From NCBI GenBank assembly GCA_964636895.1, contig CAZWUW010000023.1, forward strand, positions 1 to 35,117: a DNA stretch of 35,117 bases, in the 5' to 3' direction. The notes beneath the pieces were generated by a model, which saw only the letters and a program-made list of their open reading frames with translations, had not been told where the DNA came from and did no database searches. Each line of letters opens with the position of its first letter. Within the stretch, counting starts at the first letter, position 1. This document shows positions 23,860 to 31,511 of the stretch, in pieces. The stretch comes from CAZWUW01 sp964636895. GTDB lineage: Bacteria > Bacillota > Thermincolia > Thermincolales > CAZWUW01. The translations under genes and the position numbers were made by a program.

Positions 23860-25323
23860 TTAATAAACAGGACCGGTTCCGGCATCTTTCTGGTTCCATA
23901 AGGAATCGTTGTTCTTCAGCTGTTCTGCCTTGGAGTCAACATGACATTTCCAGCATACAGCCATGTTTACGTAACGCTTCAGTGCGGAAGATGCGTTAAC
24001 ATCGATGGAGGTGCCTGCAACATCACGGGCATCCAACTGGATAGTATTGTCGGCACCGTGGGCAAAGTGGCAGGACAGGCATACCATGGTCTGGTTCGGG
24101 GTCATTACACCGCTAACAAGTTTTTCTTCACCCAGCATACCGGTCTTCAGAGTTTGTACAACCTTATGCCGGAAGGCCTTGCTGAACATACCTGTTTCAG
24201 CCTGGGCGCTGTTGGCGTTGTAGTCGGTATGGCAGGCGGCGCAGTATGCGCTGATGCCTTTCTTATAACCGCTAACATTAAATACAGGAGCTACCGTAAT
24301 AGCGGTATTGGGAGTCAGGTCAAACTTAACAACGGTAACCGGGGCAATATCCAACTGAATGTCGGTAGTAGGAATACTAGCCAACAGGCCATCCGGGTCA
24401 GTGAAGTAGCCACCGCGATAATTAACTTTCAGGACATCATTCCAGGACTTGCTGGGATTACCAGGATACTTGATCTCGAACAGGCTAGTGGCCGGATTCT
24501 TAACCCGAATCTGCGTCCAGTAGTTTTTCGGGGTGCCCCAGTTGTAACCATACAACCAGGGACCAGCATAAGCAGCGCCGGCAACTGTGTATTTGCCGTC
24601 AGCGGCTTTGACCGGAGTCAGGTTGGTTTTCAACTGACCGCCATCGCTAGCAGGACGTGTGCCCACATTGTTCGGGTTGTAGTGGAGTAACCGGTCACTG
24701 TAGGAACCGTGCGGACTATGGCAACTGGCACAATCAAACTCTTTACCCCAGGTGCTGGCATCGGTGCTGGTTCTGTTACCACCGGGAGCAGAGCTGACTT
24801 TCATTACACCGGTAGCCATGTGCACAGAAGCGTTACCAACGGCCTTGTCGGGGTTACCGCCAAATGTACCGGCGTTGGAAGCCTGGAATACGTTGTAGAA
24901 ACCAAGGGTACCGTCATGGCAGGCGGCACATGTGTTGTAAGTACCGTTTTTGAACAACAGCTTCTTACCGGAAGCGGTGTGCGTCTGGTGACAGGATGCA
25001 CAAGAGTTGGTGTTGTTCTGATACTCACCGTGGGTTCTTTGACCGGCAACACTTTTGTTTACGCTGGCAAAGTTATCGCCAGCTGCGTCAACGTTTTTAC
25101 CGGTTTGGTTTGCGTTGGAGCCAACCAGGCCAGGTGAAACAATGGTAGAATCAAGCTGACCACTGTTTGAGTCGAGAGTAGTGGTATACTTGTCGGAAGT
25201 AGTACCCGCCGGGAGATTGGTAGCCGGGTCAACATAATCTCCGGGAGCGGCCATAGCCGCACTTACCCCAACTGCGAAAATTAACGCCAGGGTTAGCACC
25301 ATAATTCTGCTGAATCTTTTCAC
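23860..25323 (-). CDS. Secreted hexaheme c-type cytochrome with paired CXXCH motifs (candidate extracellular or filament-forming cytochrome)
   Basis: 487 residues from GTG 25323, chosen because AAAGGAGG lies 7 nt upstream; the frame is open to 25404. A Sec signal peptide (residues 1-~26, ending AAMAAPGD) is followed by a Thr/Ser/Asn-rich stretch and six heme sites: CASCH (~108), CAACH (~132), CASCH (~198), CAACH (~361), CLSCH (~415), CWKCH (~457). Sites 1, 3 and 5 show CXXCHxxH, and seven His outside the motifs suffice for bis-His ligation of all six hemes. Six hemes in ~460 mature residues and a long aromatic-rich insertion (~203-360) resemble nanowire cytochromes such as OmcE/OmcS, but homology cannot be shown by eye. 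Last gene of the locus, preceded by a 146-bp gap with a hairpin. No membrane helix or sorting signal after the signal peptide. Confidence 0.85.
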   Translation of the reverse strand: MKRFSRIMVLTLALIFAVGVSAAMAAPGDYVDPATNLPAGTTSDKYTTTLDSNSGQLDSTIVSPGLVGSNANQTGKNVDAAGDNFASVNKSVAGQRTHGEYQNNTNSCASCHQTHTASGKKLLFKNGTYNTCAACHDGTLGFYNVFQASNAGTFGGNPDKAVGNASVHMATGVMKVSSAPGGNRTSTDASTWGKEFDCASCHSPHGSYSDRLLHYNPNNVGTRPASDGGQLKTNLTPVKAADGKYTVAGAAYAGPWLYGYNWGTPKNYWTQIRVKNPATSLFEIKYPGNPSKSWNDVLKVNYRGGYFTDPDGLLASIPTTDIQLDIAPVTVVKFDLTPNTAITVAPVFNVSGYKKGISAYCAACHTDYNANSAQAETGMFSKAFRHKVVQTLKTGMLGEEKLVSGVMTPNQTMVCLSCHFAHGADNTIQLDARDVAGTSIDVNASSALKRYVNMAVCWKCHVDSKAEQLKNNDSLWNQKDAGTGPVY

Positions 25324-25415
25324 GTTTGTTCCTCCTTTAGTTGTCTTGGTAATAGAATATTTCACCATGTTTTGCACAATCTCACCCCCTTTCCCAAACA
25401 TCATCGGTGAATGGC

Positions 25416-25433
25416 AAGCGGCTCGCGCCGCTT
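25416..25433 (-). other. Intercistronic perfect hairpin before the hexaheme gene
   Basis: AAGCGGC-tcgc-GCCGCTT (plus-strand notation) is a perfect 7-bp stem with a 4-nt loop, in the 146-bp gap between the NHL and hexaheme genes. No minus-strand T-run follows, so it is not a standard terminator; an mRNA processing or 5'-stability element is possible. Confidence 0.6.
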
Positions 25434-25469
25434 TTACCCGGAGGACGGGCAGCGGAATCCGGCAGGATA

Positions 25470-26480
25470 TTAGGACCGCCAGACGGCAATCCGCTGGTTG
25501 GTGGTATCGGTAATATAAATCTGATCCTGCTCATCGATATGCAAGCCGTTAGGCAGGCTGAACTGCTTTTCCAGATCCCCCTGACCGCCAAAAACATGGA
25601 TCTGTTTTCCTGTGTTATCAAAAACGTAGATAAAATGTGTCAGATTGCTTACCACGAAAAGGTTGCCCCGGCTGTCTACCCCGATGCCCCGCGGATTGAC
25701 AAAGACCGAATCCCCTTTGCCGTCCTTGGAACCGTTGATAAACATCTTGAACTTGCCATCCTTGGCAAATACCTGCACCCGCTGGTTGCCAGTATCAACT
25801 ACATAAAGGTTGCCTTCTTTATCTGTGGTCAGGGCATTCGGCGCCTTGAACTCGCCGGGGTTTTTAACACCCGGCTTACCAATTGTCCTGAGCAGCTTGC
25901 CATTAATATCAAACACCATTACCTGGTGCTTGCGCACATCGGAGATATAGACCGTATCATCAACAATATGCACGCCGGCCGGCATCAGAAACAGTTTTTC
26001 GGCGGGTGTCTTTTCGGCAAAATAACCGAGGAACTTGCCGTCTTTATCAAAGATGGAAACAGCACCTATATAGAGGTCGCTCACAAATATACGGCCTTTA
26101 CTGTCGGCTGCAATACCATACGGGAACTGGAACTCACCCGGCTTATTCCCCCAGGCCCCAAAGGTCTTTAAACCATTACCCTCACGGTCCAGCACCTGCA
26201 CGCGCTTGTTATTGGTATCAGTCAGGTAAATACGCTCATTGGCTACTGTTACCGCCATCGGTTTGTCAAACTCCATCCCGCCAAACTTACCGTAAATCAG
26301 TTTGACAAATATCGGCTCACCGTTGCTGCGGGCTATTCTAGGAGCTTCTACTGTGATATCTTTGTTGGTAATAAAAAGATAACCAAAAAGCAGCACCGCC
26401 ACCATGAACAGAAATTGGACCAGGCCAAACACATACTTACGCTTGATTCTGATTGTGCTTTTTTGAACAATTGTTGTCAT
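25470..26480 (-). CDS. Membrane-anchored NHL-repeat beta-propeller protein
   Basis: 336 residues. Residues ~15-40 form a single N-terminal transmembrane anchor (KYVFGLVQFLFMVAVLLFGYLF). The rest reads as about six NHL blades, each with a pattern like GIAxDSKGxIFVxDxxNxRVxVFDxxGKxLxxxG (for example IYLTDTNNKRVQVLD, LYVVDTGNQRVQVF, IYITDTTNQRIAVW), making an extracytoplasmic six-bladed propeller. No cysteines of the heme type are present. It lies between the TPR and the hexaheme genes. NHL proteins recur beside extracellular cytochromes in electron-transfer loci, where a scaffold or assembly role is supposed. ATG 26480; the ribosome site is weak. Confidence 0.9.
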   Translation of the reverse strand: MTTIVQKSTIRIKRKYVFGLVQFLFMVAVLLFGYLFITNKDITVEAPRIARSNGEPIFVKLIYGKFGGMEFDKPMAVTVANERIYLTDTNNKRVQVLDREGNGLKTFGAWGNKPGEFQFPYGIAADSKGRIFVSDLYIGAVSIFDKDGKFLGYFAEKTPAEKLFLMPAGVHIVDDTVYISDVRKHQVMVFDINGKLLRTIGKPGVKNPGEFKAPNALTTDKEGNLYVVDTGNQRVQVFAKDGKFKMFINGSKDGKGDSVFVNPRGIGVDSRGNLFVVSNLTHFIYVFDNTGKQIHVFGGQGDLEKQFSLPNGLHIDEQDQIYITDTTNQRIAVWRS

Positions 26481-26560
26481 TTATTTCCCGGCCGGCTACT
26501 AACCGGCCGGAATTCACCTCGCTTCTGTTATTTCGGTTGGGCTGTTGTTTGCCGCCGTTA

Positions 26561-27226
26561 TTACTTCAGCTTGTTTAAAGCTTCTCTGGCTTCCTTGTAG
26601 TTCGGGTCAAACCGCAAGGCTTCATTGTACATCTCCATAGCACCCTTCTTATCACCGTTCTTCTCTGCTGCCATGCCGATATAATACAAAATATCCGCAC
26701 TGCCGGGCTGCTCCTTATTTGCCGCATTCAGCGCTTTAAAAGCATCCTGGTACTTACCCAGCTCGGTGTATACAATCCCCAACTGCATAAAGTTTCTATA
26801 GTCCCGCGGGGCCAGCTTGGCCGACTTAGCGAACATTTCCAGGGCATCATCCCAGCGCTGCTGTTCCTGATAAACCAATCCCATGTTATAGTAAGCCTGG
26901 TAGTATTTGGGGTCTAGCTGCACCGCTGTCTGAAACTGTTTAATGGCCTCATCATACTTTTCTTTCAGGAAAAAGTTGTAGCCAAGATTAACCCTGTTTT
27001 CCGGCACCTTCGGTTCGGCTTCCACCTTGGCCTTATAATAAGCCAGCCGCTCATCAATCCGGGTATCGTCAAGTTTTTCATGCCAGAAAAACTTCTTCCC
27101 GATCAGAATCCCGGATGCCGCAAAAACGGTCAGCGCCAACAATATAACGCCAATTGCCTGCAGCAGGGAAAAGGTTTTTTCCGTATACACGGGTCCGTTT
27201 TGTACGCCAGCTGTAATCGAACTCAT
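26561..27226 (-). CDS. Membrane-anchored tetratricopeptide-repeat protein
   Basis: 221 residues. One transmembrane segment (~residues 20-45, LQAIGVILLALTVFAASGILIG) is followed by a charged linker and four to five TPR units (~70-221): GYNFFLKEKYDEAIKQFQTA, NMGLVYQEQQRWDDALEMFA, QLGIVYTELGKYQDAFKALN, YIGMAAEKNGDKKGAMEMYN. GGAGG precedes ATG 27226, which is only 2 bp after the cytochrome gene, so it is co-translated. Probably an extracytoplasmic assembly or docking protein for the cytochromes; the specific role is inferred. Confidence 0.9.
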   Translation of the reverse strand: MSSITAGVQNGPVYTEKTFSLLQAIGVILLALTVFAASGILIGKKFFWHEKLDDTRIDERLAYYKAKVEAEPKVPENRVNLGYNFFLKEKYDEAIKQFQTAVQLDPKYYQAYYNMGLVYQEQQRWDDALEMFAKSAKLAPRDYRNFMQLGIVYTELGKYQDAFKALNAANKEQPGSADILYYIGMAAEKNGDKKGAMEMYNEALRFDPNYKEAREALNKLK

Positions 27227-27228
27227 TT

Positions 27229-28482
27229 TTACTCCTCCTTGATTACGATTTTTGCTTTGACAAAAGAATTAGTTTGGGTAGTTTGGGTAGTTTGGGTAGT
27301 TTGGATATCCTTGCCGGACATATGACAGTTGCCGCAGATATCTTTTGTATGACAGGTAAAACACCTGGCCTCCAAAATAGGATATTTGGGCGGTATCGTT
27401 ATAGGGTGGGCATCCCGCCATTTGGGATTTTTATGAATGCTCGGATGGCAGCTGCCGCATGCAGCCTGTTTCACCGACGCTCCGCTGATATCATTCCGGG
27501 GACTGTGACAAACCAGACAATCGTTAGCCCCATCAGGGGTAGCCTCAGCCGTGGGTCCATGCTTATAAGGCCATTCATCATTATGACTGGGCGGTCGTTT
27601 TTTGTGACAATCAGAACAATAACCATTGTTCCGGGCATAACTGCTAAAACCATCGGATTTAGCCCCGTCGGACTGGGTCACCCGATTCAAAAACGCAGTC
27701 ACGGGATCCTCTTCCTGTTTACTTAAATCGCTGGCAGTACCCCCGTTCTTGGTGATATAATCATGGCAGGTAGCGCAGTAAGTAATAGATTTCTTAGCCT
27801 GCCCGCCGTGATTGGAGAAAAAGCCTTTTCCCCGGTGCCCCTCAGGCATTTTGGGATTGGCATGACAAGCGTCACAGGCCAGGGTCACCCCGCGCCTTTC
27901 ATGACAATCCATACACAAACCCATCTTCGGGTCGGTGAATTCCCTGGTCATAAGCTTTTGCCCGGCTGCCACATCCCATTTTTTGAAATCCCCGCCCCCG
28001 GTGACCCCCCGGCTGGCAATCTTACCGTGGGCCACACCCTGGTGGCATTTCGTACAGGCAATTTTCTTGTCCTGGTGCTTTTTATGCGGGATAATCAGGT
28101 CTCCGGTAGCCGTCACCCGCCTTTTCAGGTCATGGCACTTAAGGCACCGGTCATTATCTATCTGTTCAGTCATGATGACAGGTAACTCATATGTTTTAGC
28201 AACATATTTATAAAGCTTTTTGGCCGACTCCGCTTTATCTGCCAGCATATTCACGTTTCCCGGGCGGGCATGGCACTCCACACAACCGACTTTACTGTGG
28301 GAAGACGCCTGCCAGGTTGCATACTCCGGTTTCATGACATGACAGGCAACACAAAAACCAGGTCTCGAAGTGACAACCGTAGTAGTAATCCCGGCGGCAG
28401 CCAGCACAATTAATATACCGGCCAATATTAGAGCATATTTGAAAATGCGTTGTTTGTTTGCCAATACATCACTTATTTTCAT
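27229..28482 (-). CDS. Membrane-anchored dodecaheme NapC/NirT-like c-type cytochrome
   Basis: 417 residues. An N-terminal transmembrane helix (~16-38) is followed by a NapC/NirT-like tetraheme region: CVACH (44-48), CVECH, CLKCH and CTKCH, with the spacing expected of a quinol-oxidising cytochrome. Eight more sites follow (CMDCH, CDACH, CATCH, CSDCH, CLVCH, CGSCH, CFTCH, CGNCH), 12 CXXCH in all, so a NapC-like module appears extended by a second multiheme domain. It probably accepts electrons from menaquinol and passes them outward. The C-terminus has a TTQ repeat encoded by a 9-bp tandem repeat. GGAGG lies 7 nt before ATG 28482. First gene of the operon, 2 bp from the TPR gene. Confidence 0.92.
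   Translation of the reverse strand: MKISDVLANKQRIFKYALILAGILIVLAAAGITTTVVTSRPGFCVACHVMKPEYATWQASSHSKVGCVECHARPGNVNMLADKAESAKKLYKYVAKTYELPVIMTEQIDNDRCLKCHDLKRRVTATGDLIIPHKKHQDKKIACTKCHQGVAHGKIASRGVTGGGDFKKWDVAAGQKLMTREFTDPKMGLCMDCHERRGVTLACDACHANPKMPEGHRGKGFFSNHGGQAKKSITYCATCHDYITKNGGTASDLSKQEEDPVTAFLNRVTQSDGAKSDGFSSYARNNGYCSDCHKKRPPSHNDEWPYKHGPTAEATPDGANDCLVCHSPRNDISGASVKQAACGSCHPSIHKNPKWRDAHPITIPPKYPILEARCFTCHTKDICGNCHMSGKDIQTTQTTQTTQTNSFVKAKIVIKEE
27270..27305 (-). repeat. 9-bp tandem repeat (four copies) in the cytochrome C-terminus
   Basis: Four copies of tagtttggg (last one tagtttgga, plus-strand notation) encode Thr-Thr-Gln units near the C-terminus. The unit is a multiple of three, so slippage changes tail length without frameshift. 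Confidence 0.9.
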
Positions 28483-28701
28483 CGCGGTTTCCTCCAGGCC
28501 ATGGGCAGCAGACTTTGCTGGTGCGTTCCGATGCTGCGTGCGTTTGCTTGTACCCTTATGTACGAGCCTTTGGAGACTTACCCGGTCAAGAATTATGGTA
28601 ACACAATTTGCCTCCCCGGACAGGTGCCAGAAGTCCTTAAATCTGAGGGTTATTATTCATCTGAAATCATAGTACATAAGTACATGGTAATGCAGGCAGG
28701 C
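28483..28701 (-). promoter_or_regulatory. ~220-nt leader of the cytochrome operon, structured and unassigned
   Basis: Between the response-regulator terminator and ATG 28482. On the minus strand, GCT-c-GTAC/GTAC-a-AGC can form a hairpin (about 28545-28566), and GCAGCA/TGCTGC a second one (about 28504-28536), ending near the ribosome site GGAGG at 28490-28494. A CGCACGCAGC run resembles parts of c-di-GMP-I aptamers but the required GCAAACC and GGGACGCAAAGCC blocks are not intact. No convincing promoter hexamers could be chosen. Confidence 0.4.
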
Positions 28702-28731
28702 AAAAAAAAACCACGGGCTTAGTTCCCGTGG
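28702..28731 (-). terminator. Intrinsic terminator overlapping the response-regulator stop
   Basis: Minus strand CCACGGG (28725-28731) and CCCGTGG (28711-28717) with a 7-nt loop and a run of nine T. The stop codon lies in the loop. It separates the regulator from the cytochrome operon. Confidence 0.93.
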
Positions 28732-29396
28732 TTATCATTTACCGCCCGCGCGTACTGCATCAGGTTATGGCGCACCGCATACGCCGCCGCCTCGGCACGA
28801 TTGCTAAAGTTCAGCTTGCTCAGAATGCCGCTGACATAATTCTTAATGGTATTATTACTTAACATGAGTATCTGGGCAATCTCTTTATTAGTCTTGCCAT
28901 CGGCAATAAGGGCCAAAATCCGCTGTTCCTGAGGATTCAGCATCGCTTCCGGCCGTTCGCTGCCGGTGCTGCCATTTTTCATCCGATGCAAAACCTTGGC
29001 AGTAATAGCCGGGTCTAACAGGGTTTTTCCTTCATAGACCATTTTCATCGCGTTAATCAGCTCATCACTTTTAATCTGCTTAAGCAACAAACCGTCAGCG
29101 CCTGCAGAAATAGACGCAAAAATAGCTTCATCATCACTGGGCGAAGTCAGCATAATTACTTTACACCCGGCTTCTTTTTCCTTGATTATCCGGCATGCCT
29201 CAGTCCCATTGCCGTCCCCCATCCGGACGTCCATAATGATGATATCAGGCCGCTGGCTAATGGCTTTTTGAATAATCTCACTGCAGCTTCCGGCTTCGCC
29301 AACTACCTCAAAATCCTGTGAGCACTGAATAATAAAACTTATGCCCAGCCGGAAAACTTCATGGCTGTCAGCCACCAATACTTTCAACTTGTTCAT
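28719..29396 (-). CDS. NarL/FixJ-type (LuxR) response regulator
   Basis: 225 residues from ATG 29396, with GGAGGG 6 nt upstream; the frame is open to 29468. The receiver domain (~1-120) has the phospho-acceptor Asp in IIIMDVRMGDG (~residue 55), preceded by the acidic pocket (VADSHEV), and the conserved Thr and Lys (MLTSPSD, GADGLLLKQ). The C-terminal LuxR HTH is NPQEQRILALIADGKTNKEIAQILMLSNNTIKNYVSGILSKLN, with all consensus turns. No partner histidine kinase is in the window. It lies directly upstream of the cytochrome operon, which it might control, but a terminator separates them. Confidence 0.93.
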   Translation of the reverse strand: MNKLKVLVADSHEVFRLGISFIIQCSQDFEVVGEAGSCSEIIQKAISQRPDIIIMDVRMGDGNGTEACRIIKEKEAGCKVIMLTSPSDDEAIFASISAGADGLLLKQIKSDELINAMKMVYEGKTLLDPAITAKVLHRMKNGSTGSERPEAMLNPQEQRILALIADGKTNKEIAQILMLSNNTIKNYVSGILSKLNFSNRAEAAAYAVRHNLMQYARAVNDNHGN

Positions 29397-29751
29397 TTTT
29401 TTCCCTCCACAATTAATCACCCATGGTAGATAACAACTATTAACATATGTTTTCGACATTATTTTCATAAAACCCTTTATTGTTGATTTATTTTTACCGC
29501 TGTAATATTTGGTAATGAAAATCCTTATCGATAGATTGATAGGTGTACGTTCGTTATATCTCTAAGATTTCCTTTATGTAATTAATGCTTAGAGAAGAAA
29601 TTTTTGCCATCTATTCACTGCGTCTTAGCTACCAGACACCTTTCTACTAATATGTCGAAACATGTAAGTTATTGTCTAATTGATTGTGCTCAAATAAAAT
29701 TTTTGTTAAATTAGAATAAATAGAATATGTAAGATACGGAGGGAAGTATAT
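29397..29751. other. 355-bp AT-rich divergent intergenic region
   Basis: Contains the divergent promoters of the response regulator (minus) and the 90-aa gene (plus). A TTTCGACAT at 29451-29459 and its exact inverse ATGTCGAAA at 29652-29660 lie ~190 bp apart, which could be chance. A near-dyad CTTATC...GATAGG occurs around 29523-29543. No ORF or RNA is convincing. Confidence 0.5.
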
Positions 29752-30027
29752 ATGTCTGGCGACTTTACCTTTCTTGTCGACATCGCCGAACTGGCCGGAC
29801 TGAGCGAAAAGGAAGCCTATAATAAAGGCTTGGCTAACGGCCTGGAGATGTCTTTCGAAACCGAGGAGAACATAGCTGCAGCCCGCAGCGAAGTTATCGC
29901 ATACGGGCTGGCAATCCATGAAAAGTGGGAAAAAACCCAGGATTTCATTTATGTGCTAGCCCACGAATACGTCCGCGGGCTAAATCACGGGCTCCAGCAA
30001 AACTCGGAAAAAAGGCAGCAATATTAG
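29752..30027 (+). CDS. Hypothetical 90-aa acidic helical protein
   Basis: Not recognised. The product is predicted helical, acidic in the first half and with many Ala/Glu/Lys; residues ~30-60 (ETEENIAAARSEVIAYGLAIHEKW) look like an amphipathic helix. A GGAGGG ribosome site is 7-8 nt before ATG 29752, and a strong terminator follows, so it is a real monocistronic gene. No cysteines, membrane segment or signal peptide. Its divergent position next to the response regulator suggests a possible regulatory link. Confidence 0.75.
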   Translation: MSGDFTFLVDIAELAGLSEKEAYNKGLANGLEMSFETEENIAAARSEVIAYGLAIHEKWEKTQDFIYVLAHEYVRGLNHGLQQNSEKRQQY

Positions 30028-30092
30028 GAGCAGAAGATACCTACCTGAGCATAGTAACTATTTTAGGAATAGTATAATAACAGGTTTAGAAA

Positions 30093-30136
30093 TGGCCCAG
30101 TTTTATTTTAAAATAAAACTGGGCCACTCCCTTTTT
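30093..30136. terminator. 34-bp perfect palindrome acting as a terminator between convergent genes
   Basis: 30093-30126 is a perfect 17-bp inverted repeat without a spacer (TGGCCCAGTTTTATTTT and its complement). On the plus strand CTCCCTTTTT follows. It lies between the 90-aa gene and the end of the UPF0210 gene. Unusually long stem. Confidence 0.88.
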
Positions 30137-31493
30137 AATTCCGCAAACTTTGTATCGGGGCCGGGATGCGGCCGCCCCGCCGGACAAATTCGTCTGAACT
30201 GAACTTATTGACTGGCATTACCGGTGCCCGGCCCAATAAACCGCCAAATTCCACAATGTCCCCCACCTTTTTGCCCGGCGCCGGGATAATGCGCACAGCG
30301 GTAGTCTTCTGGTTTACCACCCCGATAGCCGCCTCGTCAGCGATAATGGCCGCCAGCGTTTCAGCACTGGTATCTCCAGGCACAGCAATCATGTCCAGGC
30401 CAACAGAACAGACACAGGTCATAGCTTCCAGTTTTTCTAAGGTCAGCGCACCTTCTTCCACCGCCCTAATCATCCCGGCATCTTCACTCACCGGAATAAA
30501 GGCCCCGCTCAGTCCGCCAACGTATGACGAAGCCATGGCCCCGCCTTTCTTGACGGCATCATTAAGCAGCGCCAAAGCAGCGGTAGTCCCGTGGGTGCCG
30601 CACCGCTCCAAGCCCATGCCTTCCAGAATATCGGCCACACTGTCCCCGATAGCCGGGGTTGGTGCCAGTGAGAGGTCCACTATGCCAAATGGCACGCCAA
30701 GTTTTTTGGAGGCCGCCCGGCCCACTAGTTCCCCCATACGGGTGATTTTAAAGGCAGTACGTTTAATAGTTTCGGCCAATTCGCCAAAATCCTGGCCCCG
30801 CGTCTTATCGACGGCATTTTTGACTACCCCCGGCCCGCTTACACCAACATTGATAACACATTCCGGCTCACCTATGCCATGAAAAGCCCCCGCCATAAAA
30901 GGGTTGTCCTCCGGTACGTTGGCAAACACCACCAGTTTGGCGCAGCCCAGACCGTCACGGTCTGCGGTCAGCTCGGCCGTTGCCTTGATAATCTGGCCCA
31001 TGCGGTAAACGGCATTCATATTTATCCCGGCTTTGGTAGTTGCCACATTAACTGATGAACAAACCCGCTCCGTAGCGGCCAGCGCCTGGGGAATAGCATT
31101 TAACAGCCGTTGGTCACCAACGGTGCAGCCTTTATGAATCAGGGCCGAAAACCCGCCAATAAAATTAACGCCCACCTCGGCAGCCGCCCGGTCCATGGCT
31201 GTAGCAAAAACAGTATAGTCATCTGTGTCACATGATTCCGCCACCAATGAAACAGGTGTTACCGAAATGCGCTTATTTACTATGGGAATCCCATATACAG
31301 CTTCGATTTCCTCCCCGGTACGCACCAGTTGCCCGGCCAGGCGGGTAATTTTGTCATACATCTTCTGCGCCGTTTTTTGAGCATTGCTGTCGGCACAGTC
31401 CCGCAAACTGATACCCATTGTAATGGTCCGAATATCCAGGTTCTCGTGCTGGACCATGCGGATAGTTTCCATAATCTCCTGAATACTGAGCAT
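30135..31493 (-). CDS. UPF0210 / DUF711 (PFL-family) protein
   Basis: 452 residues, matching the size of conserved PFL-family proteins that are widespread in Firmicutes but biochemically unassigned. Characteristic segments include MLSIQEIMETIRMVQHENLDIRTITMGISLRDC at the N-terminus, INVGVSGPGVVKNAVDKT and GIVDLSLAPTPAIGDSVADILE in the middle. ATG 31493 with a GGGAGAGG site. It lies 18 bp after the ACT-domain gene, and this UPF0237-UPF0210 pair is a known conserved neighbourhood, which supports the call. Confidence 0.9.
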   Translation of the reverse strand: MLSIQEIMETIRMVQHENLDIRTITMGISLRDCADSNAQKTAQKMYDKITRLAGQLVRTGEEIEAVYGIPIVNKRISVTPVSLVAESCDTDDYTVFATAMDRAAAEVGVNFIGGFSALIHKGCTVGDQRLLNAIPQALAATERVCSSVNVATTKAGINMNAVYRMGQIIKATAELTADRDGLGCAKLVVFANVPEDNPFMAGAFHGIGEPECVINVGVSGPGVVKNAVDKTRGQDFGELAETIKRTAFKITRMGELVGRAASKKLGVPFGIVDLSLAPTPAIGDSVADILEGMGLERCGTHGTTAALALLNDAVKKGGAMASSYVGGLSGAFIPVSEDAGMIRAVEEGALTLEKLEAMTCVCSVGLDMIAVPGDTSAETLAAIIADEAAIGVVNQKTTAVRIIPAPGKKVGDIVEFGGLLGRAPVMPVNKFSSDEFVRRGGRIPAPIQSLRN

Positions 31494-31511
31494 AAACCGG
31501 CCTCTCCCTTC

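Noticed and set aside
28500..28620. c-di-GMP-I (GEMM) riboswitch in the cytochrome leader
   Set aside because: Scattered GCAAA and ACGCA similarity only; the conserved core blocks and their pairing are not present in order.
29451..29660. Inverted TTTCGACAT pair in the 29397-29751 gap
   Set aside because: Nine-base matches 190 bp apart in AT-rich DNA are readily expected by chance.
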